From positions 12,462,001-12,526,000 of the forward strand of contig NC_083386.1 in NCBI RefSeq assembly GCF_031755915.1: 64,000 nucleotides of DNA. The letters run 5' to 3'. The stretch's first letter is position 1. Each line of letters starts with the position of its first letter. The notes beneath the pieces were generated by a model. The model saw only the letters and a program-made list of their open reading frames with translations. It made no database searches and had not been told where the DNA came from. The translations under genes were made by a program, and so were the position numbers. This document shows positions 1-14,295 of this stretch, piece after piece. This stretch comes from Ziziphus jujuba. Its lineage: Eukaryota; Streptophyta; Magnoliopsida; Rosales; Rhamnaceae.

Positions 1-281
1 AGAAGATAAGAAAATAATTTTAGCACAACCAAACTCCCAATTCTTTAACTTTACCTAAAGCTAAGGCTACAGTTAATAAAGGAAATAGTTATAACAAAAA
101 GGTGAATGCAAGTACACTAAAAGTAATGGAACCATTGATTGCAGTAAATAATCCATAATAAAATGACCAGCAAACAAATTAGCAGCATTATTTTTGTCAA
201 AGTTCTTATTATTCTTAATGAGTAGAGGGGGGGGGAAAAAATCCTTTATAAGAGTGGAGCATCTAGTTTATAAAAAAATAC
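1..281 (-). other. ABCB intron 4 (partial)
   Basis: The donor GTATTT follows the codons for ASIAEQ at 282. No acceptor or further transporter exon is seen down to base 1, so the left edge lies within this intron. Confidence 0.5.
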
Positions 282-2818
282 CTGTTCAGCGATGCTAGCT
301 GCTTCAGCATATGCATCTTGAATATTCTCAGCGAGTCTATGGAGAAATATATTTGATATTCCACCAGCAGCCACAATAAATGGACCAGTGGCCAATGTAA
401 TGAGAGCAATCTCCCAGCAGTTGAGAAATCCAATAACAAGGCCGCTGAAAAATGTAGCCATATTGTGAATATAATTCCCCACCTGTTTCATCAGAAGGCA
501 ACAAAAAGTTTAGATACGAGACTTACATTCATCAAATAATCATATCACATACACAGGTGAATATGCTGAAGGAATAAAAGTACTTACTTTTTCACTTATA
601 GCAGACTGAATGAGAAGTACATCACTCAATACTTGGCTCACAATGTCTCCATTGTTTCCGTAAGTATCAAAAAAACTCATATCCTGGTTAAGCAACACTT
701 GAACATAGTTTGACCTAATAACAGCAGTCTGCCGCTCTCCAGTCAAAATCCAGCATGAAACCTCTAGTACACAGACCAAGTTACCAAAGAAAGACGAAGA
801 AAGTGTTAGCTATAAGGTAGTAATGCACTTGCAGAATGGCAGAAATTAATGATCTTATATTAAACTTTACCAATCCAACCAGCAATGAAAACTCCCACAG
901 CAATATGAACAATGGTTAAAGCAAGCTGCAAAAGTAACAATAACATGGACATTAAATAAAAGCTCATGTCAACAAATTCCAGGTTACTGAAAATTTGTCA
1001 TCAAACAGATTCATAATGAATTAAGGACTTAATGTCCCAAGGAACAACAGAAAATCCTTGGAATACTGAAAAAAAGGAGACAAAAAGAGGATTGGATGGG
1101 AATTTAAGCCTCGTAGTAAAAATTCCAAAAGCTACTTATTCATTGGTAATTTTTTCTCTCGAAACAATGATGATTGTACATGGTAATTATTTAATCGGTA
1201 AGTTCACATACATTTCATTCTTTCAAGTAGAAACCTAGAGCCAAGGAGAAGAAGACCGGCGAGTCAGAGATGCCAAGTCATGTCTCTGCCCGAAAATTTA
1301 TTGCTTATTAACATTTTCCAGCAGAAACATAAATCCAATAAAAAAAAATTGCTTTTGCAAAAAGCTTAAGGCATATATACTATACTCTCACATTTATAGA
1401 ATTCTGAGATCACTAGAATCCGACCATATCCTCCTAACTGAACAAATACTTCTGTCAGCCTACAACTATTCTTAGTGGTGAAGTGTTGACATTTCCATAC
1501 AGAGTACGAAATAGAAAGTTGGTGGGATAAACTGCAAACCAATTATAGTTTATCATGAGCAAGAGTTAAAATACACCAAAGTAACACTAGTTATACATAT
1601 TGCGTTGAATTTTATGTGAGTAAAGATGGGTACGAACTTCAAATATGTATCTGTCATTAATAGATGAGAATTAATTTCACTACAAAAATAGAATATGAAG
1701 ACAGGTTTTTTTTTTTTTTTTTTTTGGTTCAGGAAGACAGAAATTACGAAGACATTCGATTAGGAATACTTATTGAACTTTGTTAAAATACAATTGAGTC
1801 TATTGAGCAAAATCACACGAGGTTATAGTCTAGAAATTAAAGATTCAGCAAGATTAATGTGTAAAAATAAAGAATTATTGATTCTCCCATGAAATTTGAC
1901 AGGAAAACAAATTAATTCTCAATTACAACGATACAACCCATATAACATGTAAGATTTCATGATGTGCAAATTGCCATGTAACCCCCAATAATTAGCATAA
2001 CATTACACGAACCAAACAGAAAGTTCTAACCCAAATCAAAAAACAAAATAGAACAGTAAACGGCAAAGTTTGATGGAAAACACATTGAACAAACCAGGGA
2101 GATTCTAGATTCTCTCATTACGCAACCATGCTCCCTTAACAATAAACCAACTAAACAAAACTCTAAATCCGAATAACACACAAAATCGAACACCTCTTAA
2201 GTTAATTCAAAGGAAAATTAAGCTCCAACACGTTTAAAACACCAAAATTCTAAAACCCAAAATACCTCAAGTACTTCAAGTTTCCGCCATTTTCTCGATA
2301 ACCAAACAGAAACACAAAACACTGAAAGACACAAAACTCAAAAAGAATAAAATAAAAAAATAAAAATAAAAAACCCTTAGGGTTTCGAAGGAAAACAAGG
2401 AAGCTAAACTTACGTCTATAAACTTATCATACTGTTCCGGGTCGAAGCCGTGATGTCCCTCGCCTTGCTGCTCATCTTTTGGGATCCAGAGGACGTGAAT
2501 GATCTTAGCGAAGTAGTGCAAGTACACAACAAGGGCCGTCCCATGCGCCGCGGCGGCAAATGATCCTACGAGCATGAGGACCCAATCAAGCCGGTCAGCG
2601 CAAGCGAAAAGGCGCGTGAAAGGAACAGCAGCCGGCGGCGGCTCGATCTCCTCCGGCTCCTCAATCTCCTCCTCCTGCTCAACTGGTTGAGCCGCCGCAT
2701 CGGTGCTTGCATCTAGATACGGCGACGGCGATTCGGGTGGCTCCGATACCTCCGATACCGGCGTCAATGGCTGTATATGCGGTGGGGACCACCCGAACAG
2801 TCCCCTAGAGATCATCAT
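282..2818 (-). CDS. ABCB20: ABC transporter B family, ABCB20/ABCB6-type, 5' part (partial)
   Basis: Full-size P-glycoprotein-type ABC transporter; the Arabidopsis relatives ABCB6/ABCB20 are linked to auxin transport at the plasma membrane. Four coding exons are visible: 2414-2818 (135 codons), 871-925, 588-763 and 282-482, each with GT..AG borders and compatible phases. Exon 1 has the family's N-terminus (MMISRGLFGWSPPHIQP), an acidic/proline-rich stretch and the first membrane helix around WVLMLVGSFAAAAHG. Exons 2-4 continue the first membrane domain: EVSCWILTGERQ, NQDMSFFDTYGNNGD, GNYIHNMATFFSG, AENIQDAYAEAASIAEQ. Nucleotide-binding domains lie beyond the left edge. An in-frame upstream ATG at 2857 would add 13 residues (MVFFFFFFGFWEK) encoded by a homopolymer; the start at 2818 fits the family. 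The symbol is by similarity and could equally be ABCB6; identification as this subclade is firm. Confidence 0.5.
926..2413 (-). other. ABCB intron 1
   Basis: Large first intron of about 1.49 kb between donor GTAAGT at 2413 and acceptor TTTTGCAG at 926. It is AT-rich with a T tract near 1708-1725. I see no nested gene; the 68-codon plus-strand frame at 1032 has no recognisable features. Confidence 0.5.
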
Positions 2819-2974
2819 CTTCTCCCAAAACCCAAAAAAAAAAAAAAAAAAAACCAACTCACAGAACCCCCCTCCCTTCCCTCTCTATTCCTCTACCAAA
2901 AATATCAAAAAATAAAAAAAAAGAAAAAGAAATAACTCACAGTGGGATTTTTCTCGGGAAAAACGATATTTTCT

Positions 2975-3012
<38 letters not shown>

Positions 3013-3110
3013 AAACCCTAATCTACTATTCCTCTCCCTAAATTTAGCGGATCTCTCCGCAGCCAAATTTAGAAGTAAGATGGAAAGGACTCTCGGAGGA
3101 GCTTAACAAA
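2819..3110 (-). promoter_or_regulatory. ABCB 5' leader with GA repeat
   Basis: Immediately upstream of the ABCB start are an A/T homopolymer (2830-2849) and a pure CT run at 2980-3009, which reads GA in the gene's direction. GA-rich leaders are common in plant genes. Extent of the untranslated region is inferred; no clear TATA box was identified. Confidence 0.5.
2980..3009. repeat. (CT)15 microsatellite
   Basis: Uninterrupted CT dinucleotides for 30 bases within the ABCB leader. Confidence 0.5.
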
Positions 3111-3248
3111 AAATAATTACTCTTTTTTTTTTCCGCCCTTTATTTTACGTTTTTTTTTTAATTTTTTTTTCTTTCTCTCTCTTAAAAAGAAAGAAAAACA
3201 GAGCAAAATGGGGTCGTCGCAGGTGGGTGGGACTGGGTCAAAGAAGGC

Positions 3249-3310
3249 GGAGAGAGAGAGAGAGAGGGAGAGAGAGAGAAAGAGAGTGTGTGTGTGTTGT
3301 TGTTGTTCTT
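3249..3310. repeat. Compound (GA)n(GT)n(TTG)n microsatellite
   Basis: Runs of GAGAGA with single interruptions, then TGTGTGTG, then TTGTTGTTG. It accounts for the low-complexity frame on the minus strand at 3117-3350. Confidence 0.5.
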
Positions 3311-3312
3311 CT

Positions 3313-6300
3313 AGAGAGAGAAAAATCCAGTCACCAGTGGTGTGACTCAAAAATCAATTTACAAAAAAAAAAATAAATGAAAAAAATAAATAATATTAAA
3401 AAATTAATATTCTTTGGTCCTGTTGTTCCGTTTGGGTTAGGTTAACGGTAAAATGCCGGCGATGGGGGATTTTGTCCATCAGGGACACTTTGGTAATCTT
3501 ATGTGTCATGTTTCTTCCCTTTTTTTTCTTGTTGGTTAAATAATGTTTGTACAGCTGTACGATGGCAGGTGAATTTACGTTGAACTCCTGTCGTTTGGAC
3601 CTGTCGGAAATCGCCACTTGGTGATTAGCTGTTGGAAAAAATAAATAAATAAATAATAAAGAAAAGAGTGTGGGGCTGAGTAGGAAGAGAAAGAAAGAGA
3701 CATCGTTGATGAGATGGGATTGGGTAGAGATGGGAGTGAGAGCTTTTTTGGCTGCTGCCAGTCCATTTTCTCTGTTTCCACACTCAATATTCTCTTTTTT
3801 GTTTTTTTTTTTTTTTTTAATTTGATTTTTTGAATATGTATAAATATATACATCTATTATTGCTTTGTTGTTGTCAAATTGTGTTTTCAATTTCAAAAAA
3901 CTTCAATTTCAAACATTTTTTGTTCCTTTTCCTTTTTTTTTTTTTTTAATTTCTGGTTGGCTAACAAAAAATTGTTCAAAATAGGACAAAGGATGGTATA
4001 AAAAATAAAAGTTTTTTTTTTTTATTCTTGTAAGAGAAATTAATGTATTATTTGTTTAGTTAAAAAAAGTATTTTAATTGCTTCTTCTTCTTCTTCTATC
4101 TTTTTTGTTTTTCTTTTACGTTCTAAATAAAGTTTTTAATGCTTTGCAATGTCACATTGAGATTAATGGTGTGGTGGTCTTTTTTTGTTTGAAAATGACA
4201 TTCCCAATAGTCAATTTAAATTTTGCACTTCGAGTATTTTTTTTTTTTATTTCTAGATTTTTAATGCTGGAAGTTGGCTTTTATGAAAATGAGCTTGATT
4301 TAATGGAAGTCAGATTTTTCATCGCCCACATGTCTTTGAAAGAAACTTATAGCAAATTAATATTTGCAGCATAAAATTAAATTGGCTTTCCTAAAAATGT
4401 TCTTGTGTTTATTATTTTTTTCTGAAAAGTAGTAATTATATTGACCCAAAAAAAAAAAAAAGAATAATATCAGCTTGGATTAGTTAGGAGAGCCAAATAG
4501 GCGCTTCTTCAATCCAAATAACAGTTTGCATTTTACGGCAACCTTTGCAAGCTTATGGGTTATTGGAATAGAATATGGATAATTAAAGATATTTATGAGA
4601 AGGTAGCTGTTTTGCTCAAAAAGTAATAAATAATTTTGAGGGTTATAAATTTTTCAAAATTAATAACAATAGGTTTTTACAATTTAACACATTAAAGTTT
4701 TTTTTTTTCTCTGGGTAATCCTAATCATCTTCTTGTTTTCCTTCAGTATTTATGTGTACTTGTTTATTTTACATTTGAATTATATATATATATATATATA
4801 TAAAAGCAATACTCATGCTTAATTGAAATTCAATTATCATTTTTTTTTTCTTTTTTTGTTGACAAATGGTTTGATAATTGATTTTACCAATTGGATTGAC
4901 AATCAAACGTTAGGATTGCATGCATATGCAAAGATTAAAAACAAAAAAGACAAGAAAAACAGAGGGTCCAAAGTTTTGTTACTTTGTGTAAAGATATTTC
5001 TTATCATACTTATAACATGCAAATTCTCATAATTAAAAAGAAAATAAACATATAACATATTTGAACCCTGCAAGGATGACCAATATGTGAAATCCAACAG
5101 AATGTTTGGTAATAAACATTTTGACTCATTGTTGTAAGCTTTAGTGAAATTAATTTGACAATTTAAGATATTGTTCAATTTTAATTAACAAATGATTGTT
5201 GAGGTACTTTAAAAAAAATAAATAAATAAATAAATAAACAAGATAAAAAATCATTTACGATGCCTGAACAACCTGACAATGCATGGAAAGGAGGATGTGA
5301 ATGCAATGATGAATTCTATAAAGTAAAAAATGGGATAGGCTGGTGATGATTCATGGCCATCTTGATATTGATTATTATAGTTACATTTAGGGATATTATT
5401 TATCATTATTTTATAATTTATCATTCCAAAATAGTTATATATTTATAATCTATACAAAAAGTGCAAAATAGAGGAGATATGGTGACATTTCCCTCAAAAG
5501 GAAAAGAAATAAAATCCAAAACCATATTTTAGCATAAAATTTGTATAATTCATTTCATTCTTCAATTTATTTCGATCACATAACCTTATAATTAAAATTA
5601 TTTCCCAGCAAAAAAAAAAAAAAAAAAAAAAACCTTAGAATCAAAGTATAGATAGCCTTATATATATTTGTAATAAATTGAAATTCTTTTAAATGGCATT
5701 GTGAACAGAAATATAAATATATACATATATATATAATGTTTGTGTAATTTATAAAATAAAATAAAAAAAAAACTATTTACCTAAAAAAATCATATTGGAA
5801 ATAAAACAGCTCAATCAAAATTCGTACGTGGTAGAAGGCTTTAAAAGACTTTAAATGAATTTATTACTATATTTATACAAACTAATTTATTTAAAGATAT
5901 CATAATCAAGTGATTTTTTCCGCACCAACTGAATTCATTTGCAGACTAAACTGGAAGATCTACATTTAATTTTGTTTAATACGATAATTATGTTGTATAT
6001 TAATCCAATTTTAAGATATTTTTCAGTTTTTGCAAATATGCCTATATTTCTAAAAAGTATAAATTTTTTTCCTTCCAAATTTCATTTTCATTTTGTTAAC
6101 CCTTACCATGTAATATATAAATATATATATAGATATATAGATATATATATATATATATATATACATGAGATGTAAAAAAATTGACAAATTTATGTTTGTT
6201 TTTTACCCAAAAAATAAATAAAATTGAAGAGGTTCAATTTAGTAATATAATTTTAAATATGAGTCAATTTATGGAAAAAGTATCTTTATTTGGTGAAAGT

Positions 6301-6521
6301 TTCAACAAATTTTTGCATATTCCAAATGAGTACAGATTCACTAAATAAGGATTAAAAGTTCATCATTTTGGTAATAGGGTGTAGGGATTTTAACTTGGAA
6401 ATCATTTTTTAAGGAAACAGCTAAGTATATTATATTACTAACATATAAAAATTAAATAATTCAATAATATTTATTATATTCCATATTAATATTTCTATTG
6501 TGAATGATTTTAATTGGAATC
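3313..6521. other. AT-rich intergenic region
   Basis: No gene is supported. Contents are homopolymers (T tracts near 3800, 3940, 4010; A tract 5609-5631), short TA runs (4783-4802, 6120-6165) and scattered frames of low complexity with no domain resemblance. Confidence 0.5.
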
Positions 6522-7283
6522 ACAGTAAAACCTTTATAAATTAATATCTATAAGAATATTTATTCATTTAAAAGGATTATTTATTTATTGATAAATGAAT
6601 AATTTACTAATATATTGACAATTAAATATTTACTAATTTAAGAACAATTTTATACTATTTTTGATAAATAAATTTACTAACTATATAATATATATTAATA
6701 AAAAAAGAGATTAATCAAACTTGATCAAATCCACAATCACTAGATTGATCACTTAATCAATACATAATAAAAAAATTAACAAAAACTTTTACTATAAAAG
6801 GAAGTCTATTAATGGAAGGAAGTTCACTAATAAATGTAAAAAATCATTGTTAAATTGATTAATTAGTTGACCTTATTTACAGAAAGCTACATTTGATCAT
6901 GGATCAGTGAATCAATTGATCAATTCTTATTTTAAATCTTATTTCCTTTTCTTATACAATTTGGTAAAAGTAAAAGTAAAAGTAAATAAAAAAAAAATTA
7001 TACGCATATTTTGGGGGAAAAAAAAAACTAAATTGAAAATAGAATAAAAGCTATTAAGTAATATTTTTTTTAATTTTGTTATTATGTATGATAAATGTTT
7101 ATATATATTATTTATTTATTATAAGTTTAATTAAATATTAGTTTACATATTCAATGGGTCTTAAAAATTCTTTTTAAAAAACATTATCTTATGCATTTAG
7201 TGAATTTATTCATTTAATAAATAATTTTATTTATTTAAGAGATTATTCATTTATCAAACATTTAATTATCAAAGTTTTACTGT
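6522..7283. mobile_element. MITE-like element with long inverted termini (Mutator-like candidate)
   Basis: The left end begins ACAGTAAAACCTTTATAA and the right end, reverse-complemented, begins ACAGTAAAACTTTGATAA. Similarity continues inward for about 80 bases, with GATAAATGAATAAT in both arms. Flanks of nine bases (ATTGGAATC and ATTTAAATA) match at six positions, compatible with a decayed 9-bp Mutator target duplication. There is no coding capacity in the ~760-bp body. Family assignment is tentative; the inverted structure is seen directly. Confidence 0.5.
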
Positions 7284-7378
7284 ATTTAAATACCATATTA
7301 TTATTATCTTGCAAGTGTTTTTTGTTTTCCACTAACCAACTATATAACCTGTGGTGAGGCCCCACCCAACCCCAAAAA

Positions 7379-7386
<8 letters not shown>

Positions 7387-7465
<79 letters not shown>
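7387..7465. repeat. Long (TA)n microsatellite
   Basis: About 79 bases of uninterrupted TA following an A tract. It generates the poly-(Tyr-Ile) frame at 7351-7611, which is not a gene. Confidence 0.5.
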
Positions 7466-7466
<1 letters not shown>

Positions 7467-8399
7467 CTTTAATTTTTGTGGCAGTTTAGGTAACTACTGT
7501 TTGTTTGACAATAATTACAATAATCCAGAATCCAAATCTTCAATTTTCAATATATACAGTGTGATATATATCTTCAATGGTAAGTGTGATTTTGACATTA
7601 TTATTTTTTAAAAATTGATATTAATATAAACTTTTTTGATGGTAAATATCAATATTAATATTAATGTCAAATTTTATAATTAACGCCCCAATTAAAAGTA
7701 TAATTATCAAATTATAAATATTATTAAAAATGATAATATCCACTTTACTAATTAAGAAGTACATTTATAATAATTTAAGTATCAAATGATGATGAATCCT
7801 GCTTATTTATATTTATATCAATTAAAAATTTAAAATAATATCAATAAATGGTGTGAGTTTATTAACTTTATGATAATAGAATCAACTCTCAGAATTTAAA
7901 TTGGATTATCAAAATTTATTATTGCCATTGAAATGGTCAAAAAGTACTCTTATACCATATTTTGGCAATGACCATGTCAATGGCATATGCCAATGGTCTA
8001 TGCTATTAATGATGCTCACTTTTAATACTTAATTAGATTTATGTTTAACAATTGTAGCAAAAAAAATATGGTTAATAAAATATTCTCTTCCAACTTAACA
8101 TATATCAAATTTTTTATCCAATAACATGATAAAATAATTAATATAACAAAAAATTTAAAAAAGAGAAAGGATTTATATAATAAATTATGTGTCATACATA
8201 TTCATTAAGTTTGATTTACAACTTAAATTAAAACCTCCGTAATTTGATTTAGAAAAACTTCACACCAAAATCCAATTAAAAAAAAAAAATGATGTGGCAG
8301 ATATGAAGATGAAAAAAAGTGGGACCCAATATTCAGTGGGTCCAACCAACCAACAAAACCTATAATAGAAACGAGTGTGAAGGAGGAGAGAGTAACGAG
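7466..8399. other. AT-rich intergenic region upstream of PPL1
   Basis: No gene seen. Only short frames, AT-rich sequence and the proximal promoter of the next gene. Confidence 0.5.
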
Positions 8400-8433
8400 G
8401 ATAAGCGAATTAAATCCTAATAAAAAAGATAAG
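8400..8433 (+). promoter_or_regulatory. Two I-box-like GATAAG motifs upstream of PPL1
   Basis: GATAAG occurs at 8400-8405 and 8428-8433, about 55-90 bases before the start codon. GATAAG (I-box) is known from promoters of light-regulated plant genes, and the downstream gene is a thylakoid-lumen protein. Motif presence is direct; function is inferred from the family's biology. Confidence 0.5.
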
Positions 8434-8487
8434 GCGAACACCCAACACTTCCTGGTTCACCCACATCTCTGCAGCACACCACCAACA

Positions 8488-11165
8488 ATGACTTCCCTGC
8501 AAAATTCAACCTCAATTAATCAAACCCTCTTCCTCAATTCCTTCCCTCAGGTTTGTCATTTTTGCTTTCTTACTCTTTTTATTTTATTTTTATTTTTTAT
8601 CTCTTTCTGTCTATCTTTCATTGTTGTATTGTTGTTTTGAGAATTTGGGATTTTCATTTGGTGGGTTCAGTTGCAGAAGCACCATGCTACTTTCTCTTTC
8701 TGTAGAAGGAGGTTTTCACTTCTTGTTAGGTCCCAGCAAGCATCACCACCACCTCCATCATCAACATGCTCTTCTTCTCAAGGTCACTCTCATTTTTCTC
8801 TTCTGGGTTTTGTGTTACATTGCTAACTATTAACTATGAATCATTTTGATGTGCAAATTGTACAATTGGTTTTGCATTTGCAACTACATTTCAGCATAAG
8901 CTATATCTTTCATAGCAAATTGGGCAGACCATTTATTTTAGTTTCATAATTTTGGATGATTCACCTTTTTATTCAGTAACATTGTTTTCTCACAGGTAAT
9001 TTCTATTTTATTGCTTGACATCTTGGTGGTAAATTAAAATATTATCTGAATGTGAACCCAAATGTACAGGAAAGGCAATCATATCTGGAAGTGACTGTTT
9101 CTTGATTAATTAGTATTAGTGCTGGGAACTTTATCCGTACTTCCCATGGCATATTTGTTTTGGTGAATGCAGATTATCACCTTTCCATTTTATTTGAACT
9201 TTTTTTTCTAGTATTTAATCTTTTTGAAACATTTTTTTTCCAATTTAACTGCTAACAAAGTGGCATTTCCATTTTATTTGAACTTTTTCTTCATGTATTT
9301 AATCTTTTTGAAACATTTTGTTCGAATTTAACTGCTAACAAAGGAGCATTTCTTATGACCTTGACTGACATATACCATCTGCTAATGTTGCTAAGAGATA
9401 ATTATGCATTGCTTCCTCTGCCTTTTCACATCTCCAGGTTGATAACTGCTGCGTCCTCAAAGCAGTTATTGAATACTCTATCAATTATATTCTTTTAATT
9501 TTTAGTTTATCCTCGGCAGATAGACCTGGGAGACGCCAAGTCCTTGCTGCAGGCATAATTGCCTCTTGGGTTTCTCTGGTTAATCAAAATTCTGTATCAT
9601 GTAAGAAACACTAGTAGCCCTACATATTGGATATAATTTACTTCTTTGATTGTTTTGTTAGCAAGAAAGTGAAAATAAAAAAGGGAACTTTTTCCCAAGT
9701 TTGATTTCGAAGATTTCTGTCTCCATGGAAGCAATGCCAACTATTTTGTGTGGTGCCTTTATTTCCTTGAATAATGATAACTGACATCCTAAGAAGACAC
9801 CCTTGATATGGCTCAGTTGCTGCAGAAAATAAAAAGGGATTTATGTCGGTATTGGACAAGAAGGATGGATACTCGTTTCTCTATCCGTTTGGGTGGCAGG
9901 TGTGTGATTTGTCGGCTTTATTTTGTATCTTTATGTGTGTGGCTAGTGTTATATATCCTTTATTAGTTTATGGATTTGTATATTGTTAGACACTTGAGAA
10001 TTTTGATACTCTTTACTAAGTGCTTTGTCTGGGGATTGACAGGAAGTAGTCATTGATGGCCAAGACAAGGTATTTAAGGATGTCATTGAACCATTAGAAA
10101 ATGTCAGTGTGAATTTGATTCCAACAAACAAGCAAGACATTCGAGAATTTGGACCCCCAAAAGAGGTTAGCAATATAAACTGCAGTTGCATCACGGGCAT
10201 GTTTAACATAATCAAGATGAAGGAAAAAAAAAAAGTATTTTAATTCAATTTTTGTGTCTAGATTCTTTTAGCATCGATGGGAAGAGTTTTTTTATTTTTT
10301 ACTCATGCTACTCGATCATGATAGGTTGCTGAAACTTTAATCAAGAAGGTTCTGGCTCCTCCTAACCAGAAAACAAAGCTCATCAATGCAACCGAGGTTT
10401 GATTTTATATATCCTTGTATTGAATAAAGCATCATGCATCTCAGTTTTTGGTGCTTTTAAATAGACACTGCTCATAGAAAATTGAATAACATAATCTCTG
10501 TCTCGAGTTAAGTTTTGTAGCGATTGGAAAGTGATGGGATTATTTGTCGACTAATTGCATGACTTCTTTGCTTAACTTTTTGGGTGTCAAAATCAACAGC
10601 CGCATATCTCAACTGGTTTAGACAAGTTAATATCTCTCTTTACTAATTCATGTTGTCACTCATATGAACATTCGGTGAAAAAAAATCTATGTGACAGTAA
10701 TAGTCCTGTAGGTTTGGATATATTACAATATACACCAGCTACCTTCTTTTTATAGTTTATGCATCTTTTCTCATTTTTCATCTATGCCAGTTCACATAAG
10801 GACATGTTAAACAATTGTTTCAATGGTGCAGCATGACGTTGATGGGAAAGCGTATTACACATTTGAGTTCGTTGCTCAAGCTCCAAATTATACTCGTCAT
10901 GCGCTCAGCACAATCTCTATTGGCAACGGTATGAAATTTAGAATTCTATTTGCATTGGAAACACATTCTTTTATAATGCTTGTTGTCCCTTTGCATTAGC
11001 TAATTTAAATTTACATGAAAATTTCTGTTTCTGGCATTGTGACTGCCAACATTCCTTGCAGGTAAGTTTTACACTTTGACAACAGGGGCCAATGAAAGGA
11101 GGTGGGGTAAGATGCAAGACAAATTGCAGTCCATCGTGGATTCCTTCAAAATTTTCAATGTTTGA
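8488..11165 (+). CDS. PPL1: PsbP-like protein 1, chloroplast thylakoid lumen
   Basis: PsbP-family lumenal protein; PPL1 in Arabidopsis is needed for efficient repair of photodamaged photosystem II. Eight exons: 8488-8550, 8671-8782, 9520-9600, 9817-9899, 10043-10165, 10325-10396, 10832-10928, 11062-11165. They join in phase to 244 codons plus TGA, close to the Arabidopsis 230 residues. The N-terminus is Ser/Thr-rich and basic (transit peptide). A twin arginine at residues 63-64 is followed by a hydrophobic stretch ending SFAAE, as in a Tat lumen-targeting signal. The PsbP fold follows: YSFLYPFGWQ, VFKDVIEPLENVSVNL, EFGPPKE, KKVLAPPNQKT, FYTLTTGANERRW, IVDSFKI. All splice sites are GT..AG; no defect seen. 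Identification is firm. Confidence 0.5.
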
Positions 11166-12222
11166 TCTTTGATGTGCTTATTATTTGATTCCCTTCCGTT
11201 CTCTGATTAGGTAGTCTTTACTCTTTGATCCGAGCACCATTGTACACTTTCCAGATACGAGGCTCTATCTTTTGTCTCTTTGCTTGTGTTCTTTATCTAG
11301 TCGTTCCTTCTGCTTTTGGTTTCTTATCTTCATTTTTCTTTTTCCCTCTTTCTTTTCCATTTTTTTTTTCCTCCTTTTTTGAAAGCGATTGTGGGTGAGT
11401 AGGAGGTAGGGGTGGGAAATGAATTTCACACTGATTCAACTTGGAAGATGATCTATCCATGTAAAAAATTGCCTATTAGGCCATTGCTTATTCAAATATG
11501 AACGACCAGCGTATTTCAGTGCAAGCCACCGTTCATCATCCCTCCTGTGCCAGAGGTGCTTTTATTATTACTTAATTTTTTTGGAATGAAAATCTTCGTC
11601 AAGGCGAAAAATAAATCCAATTCTTCGTCATGTTGTAATATGATTTTTCTTGTCAAGTAAATCAGTATTGTTAACCAAAGCGTCCAAAGCCAGAATGTCT
11701 TATCCGAACTCAACCCGTGAGCCGAAAATAGTTCATCTTTGAGAAGACTGACCCATAATTCCTACCAACCTCTAAATTGGATCTACAAAATTCCCATATG
11801 AATAAACCGATTCGCACTCCAGGCAGTGGATAATCAAAAATCAAATAAAGCCATCCATGCATTGGTTCAACGGTTAAGCGATCTAAAAGTAATTGCGTAT
11901 GATAATGTACTTCAACAGATTCAAATTTATTCCTAAAACTTGTCTAACCTTTAATTTTCAGAGACCAGTTAATTATGGAGGCGTCGAAGTTTAAAAGCAG
12001 AAAAATAGCAAATCACACGAAATCAAGGCAAAAGATTGAATGGTAAACATAACATATAACAAGTAATTAAATCCTAATCCACATCTCCATTGCCAAAGTT
12101 GAAAAGCAAACTTGATCCCCATTACATATTAAAGAAAACCAAAACAAAATCCAGTCCTAACAAAACTGTAACAGTAAGAATCAAATCCCTTTGTGGTCCT
12201 GAAATAGATGCCGCACAGTAGC
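11166..12222. other. Intergenic region between convergent PPL1 and RPL23A
   Basis: Holds the 3' untranslated regions of two convergent genes. No additional gene, RNA gene or repeat could be supported; a 65-codon minus-strand frame at 11516-11713 has no recognisable features. Confidence 0.5.
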
Positions 12223-13862
<1,640 letters not shown>

Positions 13863-14101
13863 TGCTCAAAACTTTACCTGAAGCACTCCAATCTGCAACG
13901 CGAAATACGAAAGCATAAATATTCAATACAGAAACAGAAAACAAAACAGGGATTAAAAAAATAAAAAAGAAGCTCATTTTCGAATCCTATTTGCAGATCC
14001 AAATTCAATTTGAAAAAAAAAAAACCATAAAGAAAAGGAATTACTGAGAGAGATTAACGATGTGTTGCAGAGGAAGAGAGGAGAAAGAAATGGGGAGGTA
14101 C

Positions 14102-14295
14102 CTGAGACGAATGGCTGCTGCGGCCGACGAAGTAGGGTTTTGGAGTAGAGAAGACACCATTATAATTGTGGGGCTTAATATATATATTCTCCGAATTAGT
14201 TATTCAGCCCCCTTTTTGTTGGATTTTGGGCCCAGTTTGCTAAGAAACTGGATTAAACTTGGGTTTTATGATGTACGGTGTTTTAGGCCCATTAC
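14102..14295 (-). promoter_or_regulatory. RPL23A leader and promoter: telobox and Site II motifs
   Basis: Reading on the minus strand: TGGGCCT (14285-14291), the palindrome TGGGCCCA (14227-14234), an AT-rich TATA-like stretch (14178-14189), and AAACCCTA (14133-14140) in the leader. Site II (TGGGCY) plus telobox is the known signature of plant ribosomal-protein gene promoters (TCP and Pur-alpha binding). Motifs are direct; function follows from the family. Confidence 0.5.

Noticed and set aside
3396..3896. 166-codon minus-strand frame
   Set aside because: Lys-rich low-complexity translation of A/T tracts; overlapping frame also open; no family resemblance.
7351..7611. Poly-(Tyr-Ile) open frame
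   Set aside because: Direct translation of a TA microsatellite.
11840..11930. tRNA-like GGTTCAA segment
   Set aside because: No acceptor stem or anticodon arm can be formed around it.
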